NCBI GenBank assembly: GCA_903904685.1
Contig: CAIVDS010000107.1
Location: 1 to 37,187 of the forward strand
DNA length: 37,187 bases
From: an uncultured Verrucomicrobiota bacterium
GTDB lineage: Bacteria; Verrucomicrobiota; Verrucomicrobiia; Opitutales; Opitutaceae
Reading direction: 5' to 3'
Made by a program: the position numbers and the translations under genes. The first letter of the stretch is position 1. The number at the start of each line of letters is the position of its first letter. This document shows, one piece after another, positions 24,986-33,610 of the stretch. A model generated the notes under the pieces. That model was not told the origin of the DNA. It was given only the letters and a program-made list of their open reading frames with translations, and made no database searches.

Positions 24986-25999
24986 TCAGAAACGGAAGGT
25001 CATAAAGGTCTCATACATCGCCTTGATGTTGTCGATAGGCGTGTCACTGCCTACCTCGCCGCAGGCGATGACCCCGCCTTTTTCGGAGCCTAACGCATGA
25101 AACAAGGCGTGAATATGAGCTTTGACGTCTGCAGGGGTGCCGAAGGTAAGGACTTTTTGACGATCCAGATCGGTTCGGAAACACAATCGGTCGCCGAAGC
25201 GTTTTCCAATCGTTTCGTTGCCCATGATATTGCTCTGGCAGTTGATCACCTTCACGCCCAGATCGATCAGGTCCGGGATGATCTCAATGATCATGCCGTC
25301 GGAATGGAAATGCACATCCACTCCGGCGGCAATGACCTTGTCGAACATCGCCTTGTAGGCCGGCTTGAAATAGGTCCGCCACATTTCCGGCGAGATAATC
25401 AGGCCCTGTTGCGTGCCCCAGTCATCTGCGAAATGCAGTCCTTGGTAGTCATAGGCGAGCCACTTATCCAACAGTTTAAGATTGAACTGCAGCATGTCAT
25501 CCAGCAGCCGAAATGCCATCGGTTCCCCGCCTGCGATATCCGCAAGCAGATTCTCGAAACCGCAGAGTTGCTGCAATGCCTCAAAATACTGGATCCAGGC
25601 TCCCCGTGCGTAGTAGTCGTCGTTCCGGCCCGCCATGTGGCCGGAATATATTCTGGCGGTTGTCGGCTTCACCTTGAAGTCGGGCCAGCGATAGGTTGCG
25701 TAGTTTGCCCAATCCGCGAGCGGCAGCTCGACCGGCATCCCGTATTCGCCGTCCGCCGAGGATTCCCAGAGCGTGCCAAACCCATCATAGCCCCGGCCCT
25801 TCCGATAGTAGGGGGGATAGTTCTCGGGTTTGACGTCGGGCAGGAAATCCCAGCCGAAGTCTTCATGAACATCTTTGAGGATGTCTTGCAGCGCTTGGCC
25901 ATGCTTGAGAATCGCCGACGGCAGGATCGCATGCGATATCGGCGGACGGTCAGGGTAATCGTGATTGATCGCCCGAGCCACACGTTCACGACTTTTCAT
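24986..25999 (-). CDS. Uroporphyrinogen decarboxylase (URO-D) family protein
   Basis: The 337-residue protein starts MKSRERVARAINHDYPDRPP, the normal opening of URO-D-like TIM-barrel proteins, and has the family segments LHFADDWGTQQGLIISPEMW (about 192-211) and HFHSDGMIIEIIPDLIDLGV (about 230-249). It is divergent from HemE. Members of this branch include cobamide-dependent methyltransferases (MtaA, CmuA) and many uncharacterised proteins in Verrucomicrobia. Their Zn motif HxC is not present as such; the His-Ser-Asp segment and a later Cys in VINCQSN are the nearest. Heme synthesis is therefore unlikely; methyl transfer or an unknown decarboxylation is possible. The start at 25999 is preferred to one 72 bases upstream because it matches the family N-terminus. 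Confidence 0.85.
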   Translation of the reverse strand: MKSRERVARAINHDYPDRPPISHAILPSAILKHGQALQDILKDVHEDFGWDFLPDVKPENYPPYYRKGRGYDGFGTLWESSADGEYGMPVELPLADWANYATYRWPDFKVKPTTARIYSGHMAGRNDDYYARGAWIQYFEALQQLCGFENLLADIAGGEPMAFRLLDDMLQFNLKLLDKWLAYDYQGLHFADDWGTQQGLIISPEMWRTYFKPAYKAMFDKVIAAGVDVHFHSDGMIIEIIPDLIDLGVKVINCQSNIMGNETIGKRFGDRLCFRTDLDRQKVLTFGTPADVKAHIHALFHALGSEKGGVIACGEVGSDTPIDNIKAMYETFMTFRF

Positions 26000-26224
26000 A
26001 TTGGGTAATGATAGATCAATGGGGAGCCGGAGGCTGGAAGAAAGGGGAATGCCAAGGATAAAAGACCGCAAGAATCGCAGCTGAGTGCATCGTCTGACTT
26101 GGTGGTTGTTGGCGCGAGTCGTAAATCCGGGTGGCGAACCCTCGCAGAGTCGAATAAACGGCCGATCACGTGCGTTGGCGACATGACGTGAGAGTGCCGA
26201 CTCATGCGCGAAGAAAAAACTCCT

Positions 26225-27454
26225 TCAGGGATTGAGCCCGTAGAGTCGCAGCGGGGTGTTGCGTCCGCGCAGCGTGATGTTGCCGAAGTCCAGCCAAGGG
26301 AAATCGCCGGACACGCAGCTGCGGGTGGCTTCCGTGAGCAGAATGGTGGCGGGATGATGTTTGGTGAGTTCGCAGACGCGGGAGGCGACGTTGACGCCGT
26401 CACCGATCACGGTGTATTCCAGCTTTTGTGGCGTGCCCACGGCGCCGGCGACGACGAGGGAGGTGTTGAGGCCGATGCCGATCTTCACGGGAAATTCGCC
26501 GCGGGCGACCCGATCCACGTTCCATGCGGCGATGGAGCGGGCGATTTCCAGCGAGGCGTTCACCGCCCGGGTGGCATCATCGCGCTGTCGTATGGGCGCT
26601 CCGAAAAGCGCCATCACGCAGTCGCCGATATATTTGTCTACGGTACCTTGCTGGGCGAAGACCGCCCCGGTGACGCGCTGGAAAAACTGGTTGAGAAAAG
26701 CCACGGAATCCTCCGGGGACATTGACTCCGCGTTGGGGGTGAATCCACGGATATCGACAAACATCACGGTGACTTCGCGGCTCGTGGGGCGGTCGAAGAC
26801 TTCCTGGCGGCGCTCCAGTTCGTCGGCGATCTCGGGCGAGACAAAGCGCCGGAGCCGGGCGCGCGCCCGCGACTCGGTGAGGAGCCGGAGCTGGCCTCGC
26901 ACGATCATGGTCGCGAGCACGAGGCAGATGAGCAGCAGCATCACGCCGCCCACGCGGACTCGCATATCGTCCATGCCCGCTTGAAAAAACCAGAGATAGC
27001 CCGCGAGGATGCCCGCCGCCGATGTCCACAGCAGCGGGAGGGAGAGGCGGAGAGAATTGGTCAGCATGACGATGTTCGCGGTCGCGACGTAGGCGAAGGC
27101 CGCCTCCAGCGTCGAGCGGTCGTCAAAGTGGGAGAAGGCGTAAAATTGGAGGCAGGTCACATCACCAACGGCAAAGACCCACCGCCATGCGGAATGTTGC
27201 CCGCGGCTTCTGGCGATGACCAGGACGACCAGCGCATAAGCGATAATCGAATATTCGAAAACTCCGCCGGTTTTTACGCGGTCGAGGGTCGCTTCGATGC
27301 TCGGCACCGTGGCAAGCACGAGACGCCACCAAGCCATCCGGTATTCCTGCCGGGATTGGGCGCGGCGAATCAGATCGGCGGCCATGCTTTCGCCTGGCAT
27401 GAACAGATTGTGCTTCCATGTCTGCAGCGTTTTGGAGACGGCGGAGGGAATCAT
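26225..27454 (-). CDS. Membrane-bound class III adenylate/guanylate cyclase
   Basis: The 409-residue protein has a membrane region of about five to six helices (40-190), a linker (RARARLRRFVSPEIADEL, 196-213) and a class III cyclase catalytic domain (about 225-405). Metal-binding Asp234 (MFVDIRGFT) and Asp278 (DKYIGDCVMALFG), transition-state residues Asn355 and Arg359 (GDGVNVASR), and the adenine-selecting pair Lys344 and Asp352 or Thr348 (KLEYTVIGD) are all present, so it should make cAMP. The membrane part resembles CHASE-less sensory modules with no named domain. It lies 98 bases downstream of panD in the same direction and may share the transcript. A potential target is the double cNMP-binding protein at 440-2437, but no link is shown. 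Confidence 0.9.
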   Translation of the reverse strand: MIPSAVSKTLQTWKHNLFMPGESMAADLIRRAQSRQEYRMAWWRLVLATVPSIEATLDRVKTGGVFEYSIIAYALVVLVIARSRGQHSAWRWVFAVGDVTCLQFYAFSHFDDRSTLEAAFAYVATANIVMLTNSLRLSLPLLWTSAAGILAGYLWFFQAGMDDMRVRVGGVMLLLICLVLATMIVRGQLRLLTESRARARLRRFVSPEIADELERRQEVFDRPTSREVTVMFVDIRGFTPNAESMSPEDSVAFLNQFFQRVTGAVFAQQGTVDKYIGDCVMALFGAPIRQRDDATRAVNASLEIARSIAAWNVDRVARGEFPVKIGIGLNTSLVVAGAVGTPQKLEYTVIGDGVNVASRVCELTKHHPATILLTEATRSCVSGDFPWLDFGNITLRGRNTPLRLYGLNP

Positions 27455-27552
27455 GCTGAAAGGGTTGATGAACTCTGGGCGATTTCAGCGACCGCCGCGA
27501 GATTTTCAGCAGGGTTGGATCTGGCGCACGACCGGCTTGAAACCGACGCGTC

Positions 27553-27924
27553 TCAGGGCGCGCGCATCGGGTGTTCCTGCGTGCCGATGACCTTGTTGCC
27601 GGGGCCGAGCAGGACGACGCGGGGCATGTGGCCGTCAATTTGGTCCTCGGGCAGGCGGCAGTAGGCGATGATGATGGCGAGGTCGCCTGGTGTCACAAGG
27701 CGGGCGGCTGCGCCGTTGACCTGGATTTCACCCGGACCGCCGTAGATCACATAGGTCGTGAAACGCGCGCCGTTGTTGATGTCGAGCAGGTCCACCTGCT
27801 CAAACTCCAGCAGTCCGGCCGCGCGGCAGAGATCACGGTCGATCGTAACCGACCCTTCATAATCAGGGTCGGCCGCCGTGATGGTGGCGCGGTGCAGCTT
27901 GGTTTTTAGGAAAGTGCGATACAC
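27553..27924 (-). CDS. panD: Aspartate 1-decarboxylase
   Basis: PanD decarboxylates L-aspartate to beta-alanine for pantothenate synthesis. The proenzyme cleaves itself between Gly24 and Ser25 to form the pyruvoyl group. With the GTG start at 27924 the sequence YEGSVTID puts Gly-Ser exactly at 24-25, which decides the start against a TTG at 27942 adjacent to the coaB stop. Lys9 and Arg54-like substrate residues fit (KTKLHRATIT near 7-16, NNGARFTTYVIYG near 50-62). Length is 123 residues, normal for the family. It follows coaB in a four-gene pantothenate/CoA operon. Confidence 0.96.
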   Translation of the reverse strand: MYRTFLKTKLHRATITAADPDYEGSVTIDRDLCRAAGLLEFEQVDLLDINNGARFTTYVIYGGPGEIQVNGAAARLVTPGDLAIIIAYCRLPEDQIDGHMPRVVLLGPGNKVIGTQEHPMRAP

Positions 27925-27942
27925 GGGTGTAAACGGAGACAA

Positions 27943-28605
27943 TCAACGAATCTTGGACGCAGGCGCAAGACCGGTTCGCGTAAGAAAGGAGTGCAACCAG
28001 TCCGCCAGAGCGGGCAGGCCGGCAAGATCGACGGGGGGCTGGCGGTTGGAGAGATAGGCGCGGAAGGGGCGGGCGTCGCCGGTGGCAAGATCGGCCATGT
28101 CGTTGTGGATCGCCGCATCCACCGTACCGGCGGCGAAAAGTCTGGCGACGGCAAGCGTTCGTTCCTGCTCGGCGGCTCCGGCAGTGAGCTTGAAGCCGAT
28201 CACGGTCAACGGGCGGGGCGAGTAATGTTTGAGTGCCGGCAGGAGCTTGGGCGTGGGCACGAGGCGTAGCGTGAGTTCGTGGGCGTCGGAGGTTATTTTG
28301 CCGTGGTGCAGTTCAGCGGGGCGGTAGTCGGAAATAGCGGCACACTGGATGACGGCATCGAAGTCGCCGGAGCCGAGCAATTGCTTGAGCTGCGTCTGGA
28401 GATTTTCGGTGGAGGAAAACGTGCGTACGTCGCTCACGGTGGCCGGAGCGTTGGCGCATTCACCTCGGAGAAGCGTGACCGTGTGGCTGCGGGCGGCAAG
28501 AGCGTCGGCGATTTTTGCGCCGGTGCCGCCGGTGCTCACGTTGGTGAGAAAGCGGACGGCGTCGATGTATTCGCGAGTCGCGCCGGAAGTGAGGAGGATG
28601 CGCAT
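27943..28605 (-). CDS. coaB: Phosphopantothenate-cysteine ligase (separate CoaB)
   Basis: CoaB joins cysteine to 4'-phosphopantothenate using a nucleotide triphosphate. The 220-residue product has the CoaB motifs in order: MRILLTSGATREYIDAVRFL with NVSTGGTGAKIADAL (about 1-36), AAISDYRP (near 95), a TLRLVPTPKLL segment, IGFKLTAGA, and HNDMADL. Most bacteria have CoaB fused behind CoaC as one CoaBC protein; here it is a free-standing gene directly following coaC, with a gap of 18 bases. The next gene is panD. The gene is complete, not a broken fusion: both proteins start and end where the domains should. Confidence 0.92.
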   Translation of the reverse strand: MRILLTSGATREYIDAVRFLTNVSTGGTGAKIADALAARSHTVTLLRGECANAPATVSDVRTFSSTENLQTQLKQLLGSGDFDAVIQCAAISDYRPAELHHGKITSDAHELTLRLVPTPKLLPALKHYSPRPLTVIGFKLTAGAAEQERTLAVARLFAAGTVDAAIHNDMADLATGDARPFRAYLSNRQPPVDLAGLPALADWLHSFLTRTGLAPASKIR

Positions 28606-28623
28606 GGACGGAGCGTCCGAAAT

Positions 28624-29190
28624 TCAGGCGATCTTGGGTCCGAGTTCCGCGAGGACGTGCATCACCAACTGATCGGGTTCGAGCAGGCGGCCCGGACCTT
28701 CCTCACCGCAGGCGAGGTTGCCTTCACCGGTGGGGAGCACGCGAACGCCGAGACCGGAGAGTTTTTTCAGGGAAGCCTGCGTGATGGGGTGGTTGAGCAT
28801 CGCAACATTCATTGCGGGGGCGACCCACCAGGGTTTTCTTTGGATTTCCCAAGCCAGAAACAGGCTGCCGACCAAGTCGTCGGCCATGCCGGCGGAGAGG
28901 CGGTTGAGGGTGTTGGCCGTGGCGGGGGCGACCAGCGCGAGGTCGGCCCAGCGAGCGAGGTTGATGTGCTCCATCGCCCGTCCCAACTCCCACATATCGC
29001 TGGCCACCGGTTGGCCGGTGAGGCCCTCAAGCGTGGACTTGCCGATGAACTGGAGCGCGGACGGCGTCACCACGGTGCGGATTTCGATGCCGGCCTGCGC
29101 GAGTCGCGAGATCGCGAAGCAGGCTTTGTAGCACGAGATCGAGCCGGTCAGGAAAAACAACAGGCGGGGCTTGCGGGCGGTGGCGGGCAT
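28624..29190 (-). CDS. coaC: Phosphopantothenoylcysteine decarboxylase (separate CoaC)
   Basis: CoaC is the FMN-dependent enzyme that turns phosphopantothenoylcysteine into 4'-phosphopantetheine. The 188-residue product has LFFLTGSISCYKACFAI at the N-terminus, the catalytic His in MEHINLARWADLALVAPATA, the PAMNVAML loop and the active-site Cys in LACGEEGPGR. The frame is open to 29523, but the upstream part is the antisense of panB, so the ATG at 29190 is chosen; it lies 10 bases after the panB stop. With coaB next, it makes up the two CoaBC activities as separate polypeptides. Confidence 0.93.
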   Translation of the reverse strand: MPATARKPRLLFFLTGSISCYKACFAISRLAQAGIEIRTVVTPSALQFIGKSTLEGLTGQPVASDMWELGRAMEHINLARWADLALVAPATANTLNRLSAGMADDLVGSLFLAWEIQRKPWWVAPAMNVAMLNHPITQASLKKLSGLGVRVLPTGEGNLACGEEGPGRLLEPDQLVMHVLAELGPKIA

Positions 29191-29200
29191 GGCGAGGGAG

Positions 29201-29989
29201 TTAGTAGCTTTCTTTTTTTGACGGAAAACTACCGTCGGCGACGGCGGCGGCGAAGGCGGCGAGGCCGTCGCCCACGGTTTTATTCCCGTCGGCAAACTGG
29301 CGCACGAACTTGGTGTTGAACCCGGGGTTGAGCCCGAGGAGGTCGTGAAACACGAGCACCTGGCCGTCGGTGTGCTGGCCGGCGCCGATGCCAATGACCG
29401 GAATTGAGAGAGCCTCGGTGATCGTGCGGGCGACTTCGGACGGCACGCATTCGAGAACGAGGCCGAAGGCTCCGGCGGCCTCGATGGACCGGGCTTGGCG
29501 GAGCAGGTCGGCGGCGGCGGCATCCGTCTTGCCCTGTACCTTGTAGCCGCCGAACGCGTTGACCGACTGCGGAGTCAGGCCGAGGTGTCCGATGACGGGC
29601 ACCCCGGATTGAACAAGGTGGCGAAAGACGTCTTCGTGTCCGTCCACGCCTTCGATCTTTACGGCATGAGCTCCGGCGCGCATCAGGGCCGCTGCGCATT
29701 CGACGGCGGGCGCGATACCCTTGCGGGCGGCGAGGAAAGGGAAATCGGTGATCAGCAGTTTGCTTCCGCCAAGCCCGCGGGCGACGGCGGCGGTGTGGCG
29801 AACCATGATTTCGGGTGTGGCGGCGAAGGTCGTGGGTTCGCCGTCCACGACGGTGGCCACGCTGTCGCCCACGAGCACGCAGTCGACGGGCGAGGCCGCG
29901 AGGAAGCGCGCCTCCCAATGCGTGTAGGCGGTTGACATGCTGATGCGGGCCTTGCCCTTGCGGGCCTTGAAATCGAGGACGGACTTCAT
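29201..29989 (-). CDS. panB: 3-methyl-2-oxobutanoate hydroxymethyltransferase
   Basis: PanB adds a hydroxymethyl group from methylene-tetrahydrofolate to alpha-ketoisovalerate, giving ketopantoate, the first committed step of pantothenate synthesis. The 262-residue protein shows Mg2+ ligands Asp42 (VGDSVATVV) and Asp82 (ITDFPF), the catalytic Glu180 (LVLECVP) and the PVIGHLGLTPQSVN and IPVIGIGAGQHTDGQVLV blocks. It heads an operon panB-coaC-coaB-panD. panC and panE are not in the window, so ketopantoate reduction and pantothenate ligation must be encoded elsewhere. Confidence 0.97.
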   Translation of the reverse strand: MKSVLDFKARKGKARISMSTAYTHWEARFLAASPVDCVLVGDSVATVVDGEPTTFAATPEIMVRHTAAVARGLGGSKLLITDFPFLAARKGIAPAVECAAALMRAGAHAVKIEGVDGHEDVFRHLVQSGVPVIGHLGLTPQSVNAFGGYKVQGKTDAAAADLLRQARSIEAAGAFGLVLECVPSEVARTITEALSIPVIGIGAGQHTDGQVLVFHDLLGLNPGFNTKFVRQFADGNKTVGDGLAAFAAAVADGSFPSKKESY

Positions 29990-30041
29990 GTGGAGTGCCG
30001 ACGTTGCACGATTTGCGCGGGAAACGCGAACGCGAAAGGAC

Positions 30042-30929
30042 TCATGATGTCTTTGCGGTCAACGCCTCCACCAGCGTGCGCACGGGTATGGAGGCTTTGC
30101 CTCGCTGCCAGGCTACCATAAGGGGACATGTCGCCGCCTTGTCCTGTAGAGGGCGGAAGACAACGCCGGGCACCTTGATTTTGCCCGCGTAATCGGGCTG
30201 CAAGGATACCGCACCTTCGGTCACGCTCAACGAAAGCGCGTGGGTGAGGCTGTCCGCATCCTGCACGAAGCGCGCGCGGAATCCCGCCCGTTTGCAAAGC
30301 CGCGACACCCATTGGTTATGGCCGGGCATGTCGGCTTCCTCCGCGCCCACAAACACCACCTTGCGCAGATCCGCCGGCTTCACCATCGCGAGTTTCGCAA
30401 GCGGATTATCCTCAGCCATCGCCACCAACACGGGGAGCACGGCGATATTTCTTACGTAAAATTCCTTCTCCAAAAACGTCCCCGCGTAGCCGACCAGCGC
30501 CACGTCTATTTCGCCGACGCGCAACGCCGCGATCTGTTCGCCGGGCGAGAGGTCGCGCATCTTCACCTTCACCTCGGGATGGGCCTTGCGCAGAGCGGAC
30601 AGCGCGGGATTCAGGTAGTCCGCCGCGGCCGACATGAGATAGCCGATGCGCAGCTCCGCGCTTTGCCCGCGCGCGCGCTGGCGCACGTTGGCGAGCACGG
30701 CGTCGAACTTGGCCAGCAGCGGCCGCGCACCTTCAATCAATGCGTGCCCCGTCGCGGTCAGGGCCACGCCGCCCGGACTGCGCTCCAGCAGCGGGCCGCC
30801 CGCTTCCTGCTCCAGCGCCTGCATCTGCCGCGTGAGGGTGGATTGCGAGACGCGGAGCCGGTCGGCCGCCTTGTTCAGGCTGCCGTGCTCCACGATGGCG
30901 AAAAACGAGCGGAGGAGATCAAGGTTCAC
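30042..30929 (-). CDS. LysR-family transcriptional regulator
   Basis: The 295-residue protein has the LysR winged helix-turn-helix at residues 1-60 (FFAIVEHGSLNKAADRLRVS, then QSTLTRQMQALEQEAGGPLL) and a periplasmic-binding-like effector domain (about 90-290). GTG at 30929 is the start; the longer open frame to 31037 would run through the divergent promoter. It is divergent from a VOC dioxygenase / quinone reductase / esterase operon, separated by 85 bases that contain a perfect palindrome, so it probably controls that operon and itself. The inducer is inferred to be a quinone or related electrophile. panB follows 52 bases downstream in the same direction. Confidence 0.92.
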   Translation of the reverse strand: MNLDLLRSFFAIVEHGSLNKAADRLRVSQSTLTRQMQALEQEAGGPLLERSPGGVALTATGHALIEGARPLLAKFDAVLANVRQRARGQSAELRIGYLMSAAADYLNPALSALRKAHPEVKVKMRDLSPGEQIAALRVGEIDVALVGYAGTFLEKEFYVRNIAVLPVLVAMAEDNPLAKLAMVKPADLRKVVFVGAEEADMPGHNQWVSRLCKRAGFRARFVQDADSLTHALSLSVTEGAVSLQPDYAGKIKVPGVVFRPLQDKAATCPLMVAWQRGKASIPVRTLVEALTAKTS

Positions 30930-30942
30930 GACTGCGGAGGTT

Positions 30943-30957
30943 ATGCGTGTCACGCAT
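30943..30957. promoter_or_regulatory. Probable LysR operator (T-N11-A palindrome)
   Basis: ATGCGTG-T-CACGCAT is a perfect 7+1+7 palindrome that contains the LysR consensus T-N11-A. It lies 13 bases upstream of the lysR start codon and 57 bases upstream of the dioxygenase gene. A wider pair of arms, ACTGCG (30931-30936) and CGCAGT (30975-30980), surrounds it. Confidence 0.65.
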
Positions 30958-31014
30958 GACGGCAAGCCGTTCTGCGCAGTAGTCCTCCGTCCGTCGCGGT
31001 GGTAGCCTGTTCCC

Positions 31015-31971
31015 ATGAGCAACACGCCCACGGGCATCCATCATCTCACCGCCATCGCCGGCGCCCCGCAGGCCAACGTCGATTTCTACGCCGGTCTTCT
31101 CGGGCTGCGCCTCGTCAAAAAGACGGTGAACTTCGACGACCCCTCCGCCTACCACCTTTACTACGGCGACGAAACGGGCACGCCCGGCAGCATCGTGACC
31201 TTTTTTTACTGGCCCGGCCACGAGGCGCGCGGTCGTGTCGGCGCCGGCCAAAGCACCGCCATCGTTTTCTCCGCGCCCGCTGCTTCGCTTGGATTCTGGC
31301 AGGAACGCCTGCAACGCCACGGCGTCGCTGTCGCCCGCCACACCCGTTTCGGCGAGGAAGTGGTCGCCTTTGCCGATCCCGATGGCATTCGCGTGGAGAT
31401 CGTTGCCGTCGCCGACGATTCTCGCGTCGGCTGGCGGGCCCATCTTGACATTCCCGCCGTGCACGCTCTGCGGGGCATGCATATGGCCGAGCTGACCGTG
31501 CGAGCCGCCGCGCCCACCGAAACGCTTCTCACAGGGACGATGGATTACCGCCTTGTGAAGCGTGAGGGCAACCGCGCCCGCTTCGAGGCCGCTTCGGGCG
31601 GCGGTTCAGGCCATTACATTGATGTGATCGCCGACGCCTCCGCCGCGGCCGGCATCGGTGGCACCGGCACCGTTCACCATATCGCGTGGAGCGTGCCCGA
31701 CGACGCGACCGAACTCGTCATGCAAAACCGCCTGCACGCCAGCGGCTACAATGTCTCCGACGTGCGCGACCGGAATTATTTCCACTCGATCTACTATCGC
31801 GAGCGCGGTGGCATCCTCTTCGAGATCGCCACGGCCACGCCGGGATTTCTCGTGGACGAGCCAGTTGCCTCCCTGGGCGCCGCGCTTAAGCTGCCCGCCC
31901 AGTTCGAGCGGGCCCGCTCGCAGCTAGAAAATATTCTTCCGCCCCTCCAACCCGCCCGGCGCTACGTCTGA
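31015..31971 (+). CDS. VOC-family ring-cleaving dioxygenase (MhqO/LinE-like)
   Basis: The 318-residue protein has two vicinal-oxygen-chelate modules, at 1-145 and 150-300. Metal-ligand positions are visible as GIHHLTAI (His9/10), TVHHIAWSV (His221/222) and GGILFEIAT (Glu270). It resembles MhqO of Bacillus and related glyoxalase-type extradiol dioxygenases that open hydroquinone rings. It is the first gene of a unit with a WrbA-type quinone reductase and an MhqD-like esterase, the same gene set that is induced by quinones in Bacillus (mhqNOP, mhqED), though here under a LysR rather than MarR regulator. Substrate is inferred from this context. Confidence 0.9.
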   Translation: MSNTPTGIHHLTAIAGAPQANVDFYAGLLGLRLVKKTVNFDDPSAYHLYYGDETGTPGSIVTFFYWPGHEARGRVGAGQSTAIVFSAPAASLGFWQERLQRHGVAVARHTRFGEEVVAFADPDGIRVEIVAVADDSRVGWRAHLDIPAVHALRGMHMAELTVRAAAPTETLLTGTMDYRLVKREGNRARFEAASGGGSGHYIDVIADASAAAGIGGTGTVHHIAWSVPDDATELVMQNRLHASGYNVSDVRDRNYFHSIYYRERGGILFEIATATPGFLVDEPVASLGAALKLPAQFERARSQLENILPPLQPARRYV

Positions 31972-32016
31972 TCACTTCTCATTCTTCAACCGTCACATCA
32001 AACCACATCCCATATC

Positions 32017-32646
32017 ATGAGCACCAAAATCAAAATCGTCTTCCACAGTCTCTACGGCCACGTCTATCAACTCGCCGAGGCCCTTGCCGAAGGCGCCTGC
32101 TCCGTGCCCGGCACCGAGGTCGAGATCCTCCAGGTCGCCGAGACGCTTCCCGCCGAAGTCCTTGCCAAGATGGGCGCCACCGAGGCCAAAAAAGCCTTCG
32201 CGCACATCCCGGTCGCCAAGCCCTCCGACCTCGCCGACGCCGACGGATTGCTCTTCGGCTCCGGCACGCGTTTCGGCAGCGCCTCCGCGCAACTCCAGGC
32301 GTTCTTCGATTCTACGGGAAGTCTGTGGGCCAAGGGCGCGCTCATTGGCAAGCCTGCCGGCGTGTTCGTCTCGACCGGCACGCAGCACGGCGGCCAGGAA
32401 ACCACGCTTGTCAGCATGCACACGTTCCTGCTTCACCACGGCATGGTCGTGGTTGGCGTGCCCTACGCCGCGCAGGAACTCTCCCACATGGCCGACGTCA
32501 CGGGCGGCTCTCCCTACGGCTCGGGTGTCCTTGCCGGAGCCGATGGCAGCCGCCAGCCTTCCGCCAACGAACTCGCCATCGCCCGCTTCCAGGGCAAACA
32601 CACCGCCCAGATCGCCGCCAAGCTCGCGGCGAAGTCAAAACAGTAG
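32017..32646 (+). CDS. wrbA: NAD(P)H:quinone oxidoreductase, type IV (WrbA)
   Basis: The 209-residue flavodoxin-fold protein carries the FMN phosphate loop near 8-20 (VFHSLYGHVYQLAEAL), the FGSGTRFGS segment (near 80) and the STGTQHGGQETTLVSMHTFL block (about 118-137) typical of WrbA tetramers. It reduces quinones by two electrons, avoiding semiquinone radicals. It lies 45 bases after the dioxygenase gene and 59 before the esterase, all in one direction, and fits the quinone-detoxification role of the operon. Confidence 0.95.
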   Translation: MSTKIKIVFHSLYGHVYQLAEALAEGACSVPGTEVEILQVAETLPAEVLAKMGATEAKKAFAHIPVAKPSDLADADGLLFGSGTRFGSASAQLQAFFDSTGSLWAKGALIGKPAGVFVSTGTQHGGQETTLVSMHTFLLHHGMVVVGVPYAAQELSHMADVTGGSPYGSGVLAGADGSRQPSANELAIARFQGKHTAQIAAKLAAKSKQ

Positions 32647-32705
32647 CGGGTAGCGAGCATCCCGATCCCTCGCACCCTCCGCCTACTCGCTATTTTTCAC
32701 CAAAT

Positions 32706-33344
32706 ATGCACCTCCACGACACCACCCATGTTCTCCGTTTCGGCGCTCCGCTGGCGAAGGCCCGTGGTGTCGTTATTCTTGTCCACGGACGAGGTTCTTC
32801 GGCCGAGGGCATTGCGGGCCTCGCCGAAATTTTTTCGGCCGACGATTTCGCCTGCCTCGCTCCCGAGGCTACGAACAATACTTGGTATCCGAACCGCTTC
32901 CTTGTTCCGCCCGCGCATAACGAACCGTGGCTTTCCAGCGCGCTGGCGGTGATGGATAAACTCGTGGCCGAGGCGCTCGCCGTCGGCATCCCGTCCGAAC
33001 GCATCGCGCTCGCCGGATTTTCCCAAGGCGCGTGTCTCGTCCTCGAATACGCCGCGCGCCATCCGCGCCGCTACGCCTTCGTCGCCGCCCTGAGCGGCGC
33101 GCTCATTGGACCGACAGACACCGCCCGCGATTGCGTTGATCTCTTGCAGACGCCCGTACTCATCGGTTGCGCCGAGCGCGACGCACACATCCCGTTCGAG
33201 CACGTCGAGCACAGCGCCGCCGTGCTCGGCGCGTTCAACGCCTCCGTGACCAAGCAGATATTTCCGGGCTCCGCCCACGCCGTCTTCCCGTCCGAGGTGG
33301 ATTGGCTGAGGCGGCAATCCAGCTGCTTGACCGTCGGCGTTTAA
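32706..33344 (+). CDS. Phospholipase/carboxylesterase family hydrolase (MhqD-like)
   Basis: The 212-residue alpha/beta-hydrolase has the oxyanion-hole segment ILVHGRGSSAEG (24-35) and the catalytic triad Ser106 (LAGFSQGAC), Asp159 (ERDAHIP) and His191 (GSAHAV). MhqD and similar esterases are part of quinone-responsive operons, though their true substrate is unclear. The frame is open upstream to 32325, but that reads through the quinone reductase in another frame; ATG 32706 gives the normal family N-terminus. The 266 bases that follow hold no gene I can support. Confidence 0.9.
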   Translation: MHLHDTTHVLRFGAPLAKARGVVILVHGRGSSAEGIAGLAEIFSADDFACLAPEATNNTWYPNRFLVPPAHNEPWLSSALAVMDKLVAEALAVGIPSERIALAGFSQGACLVLEYAARHPRRYAFVAALSGALIGPTDTARDCVDLLQTPVLIGCAERDAHIPFEHVEHSAAVLGAFNASVTKQIFPGSAHAVFPSEVDWLRRQSSCLTVGV

Positions 33345-33610
33345 TAAAATCCCTGCGCATGGCGGATCCCCGCCGGTCGGCCGTTTTTGTATTCCCGCGC
33401 CCACTCCCGGCCGGCGCGGGTGCATGAGGTCCGATGTTTGGCTCGCACAACCTCCGGTGGTTTCCCAGGTTTTTCCTATGCCGAGCAAGTCGCGACTGCT
33501 CCGAGGCTCCATGATCGACGCCTTGCAGCGGGAGTTGGCCGCGCTGCGGCGCGCGGAAGAAATTTCGCGCTTTATGCGGGCGGGCCGGCCCCGTAGCCTA
33601 CGCCTTTCCC

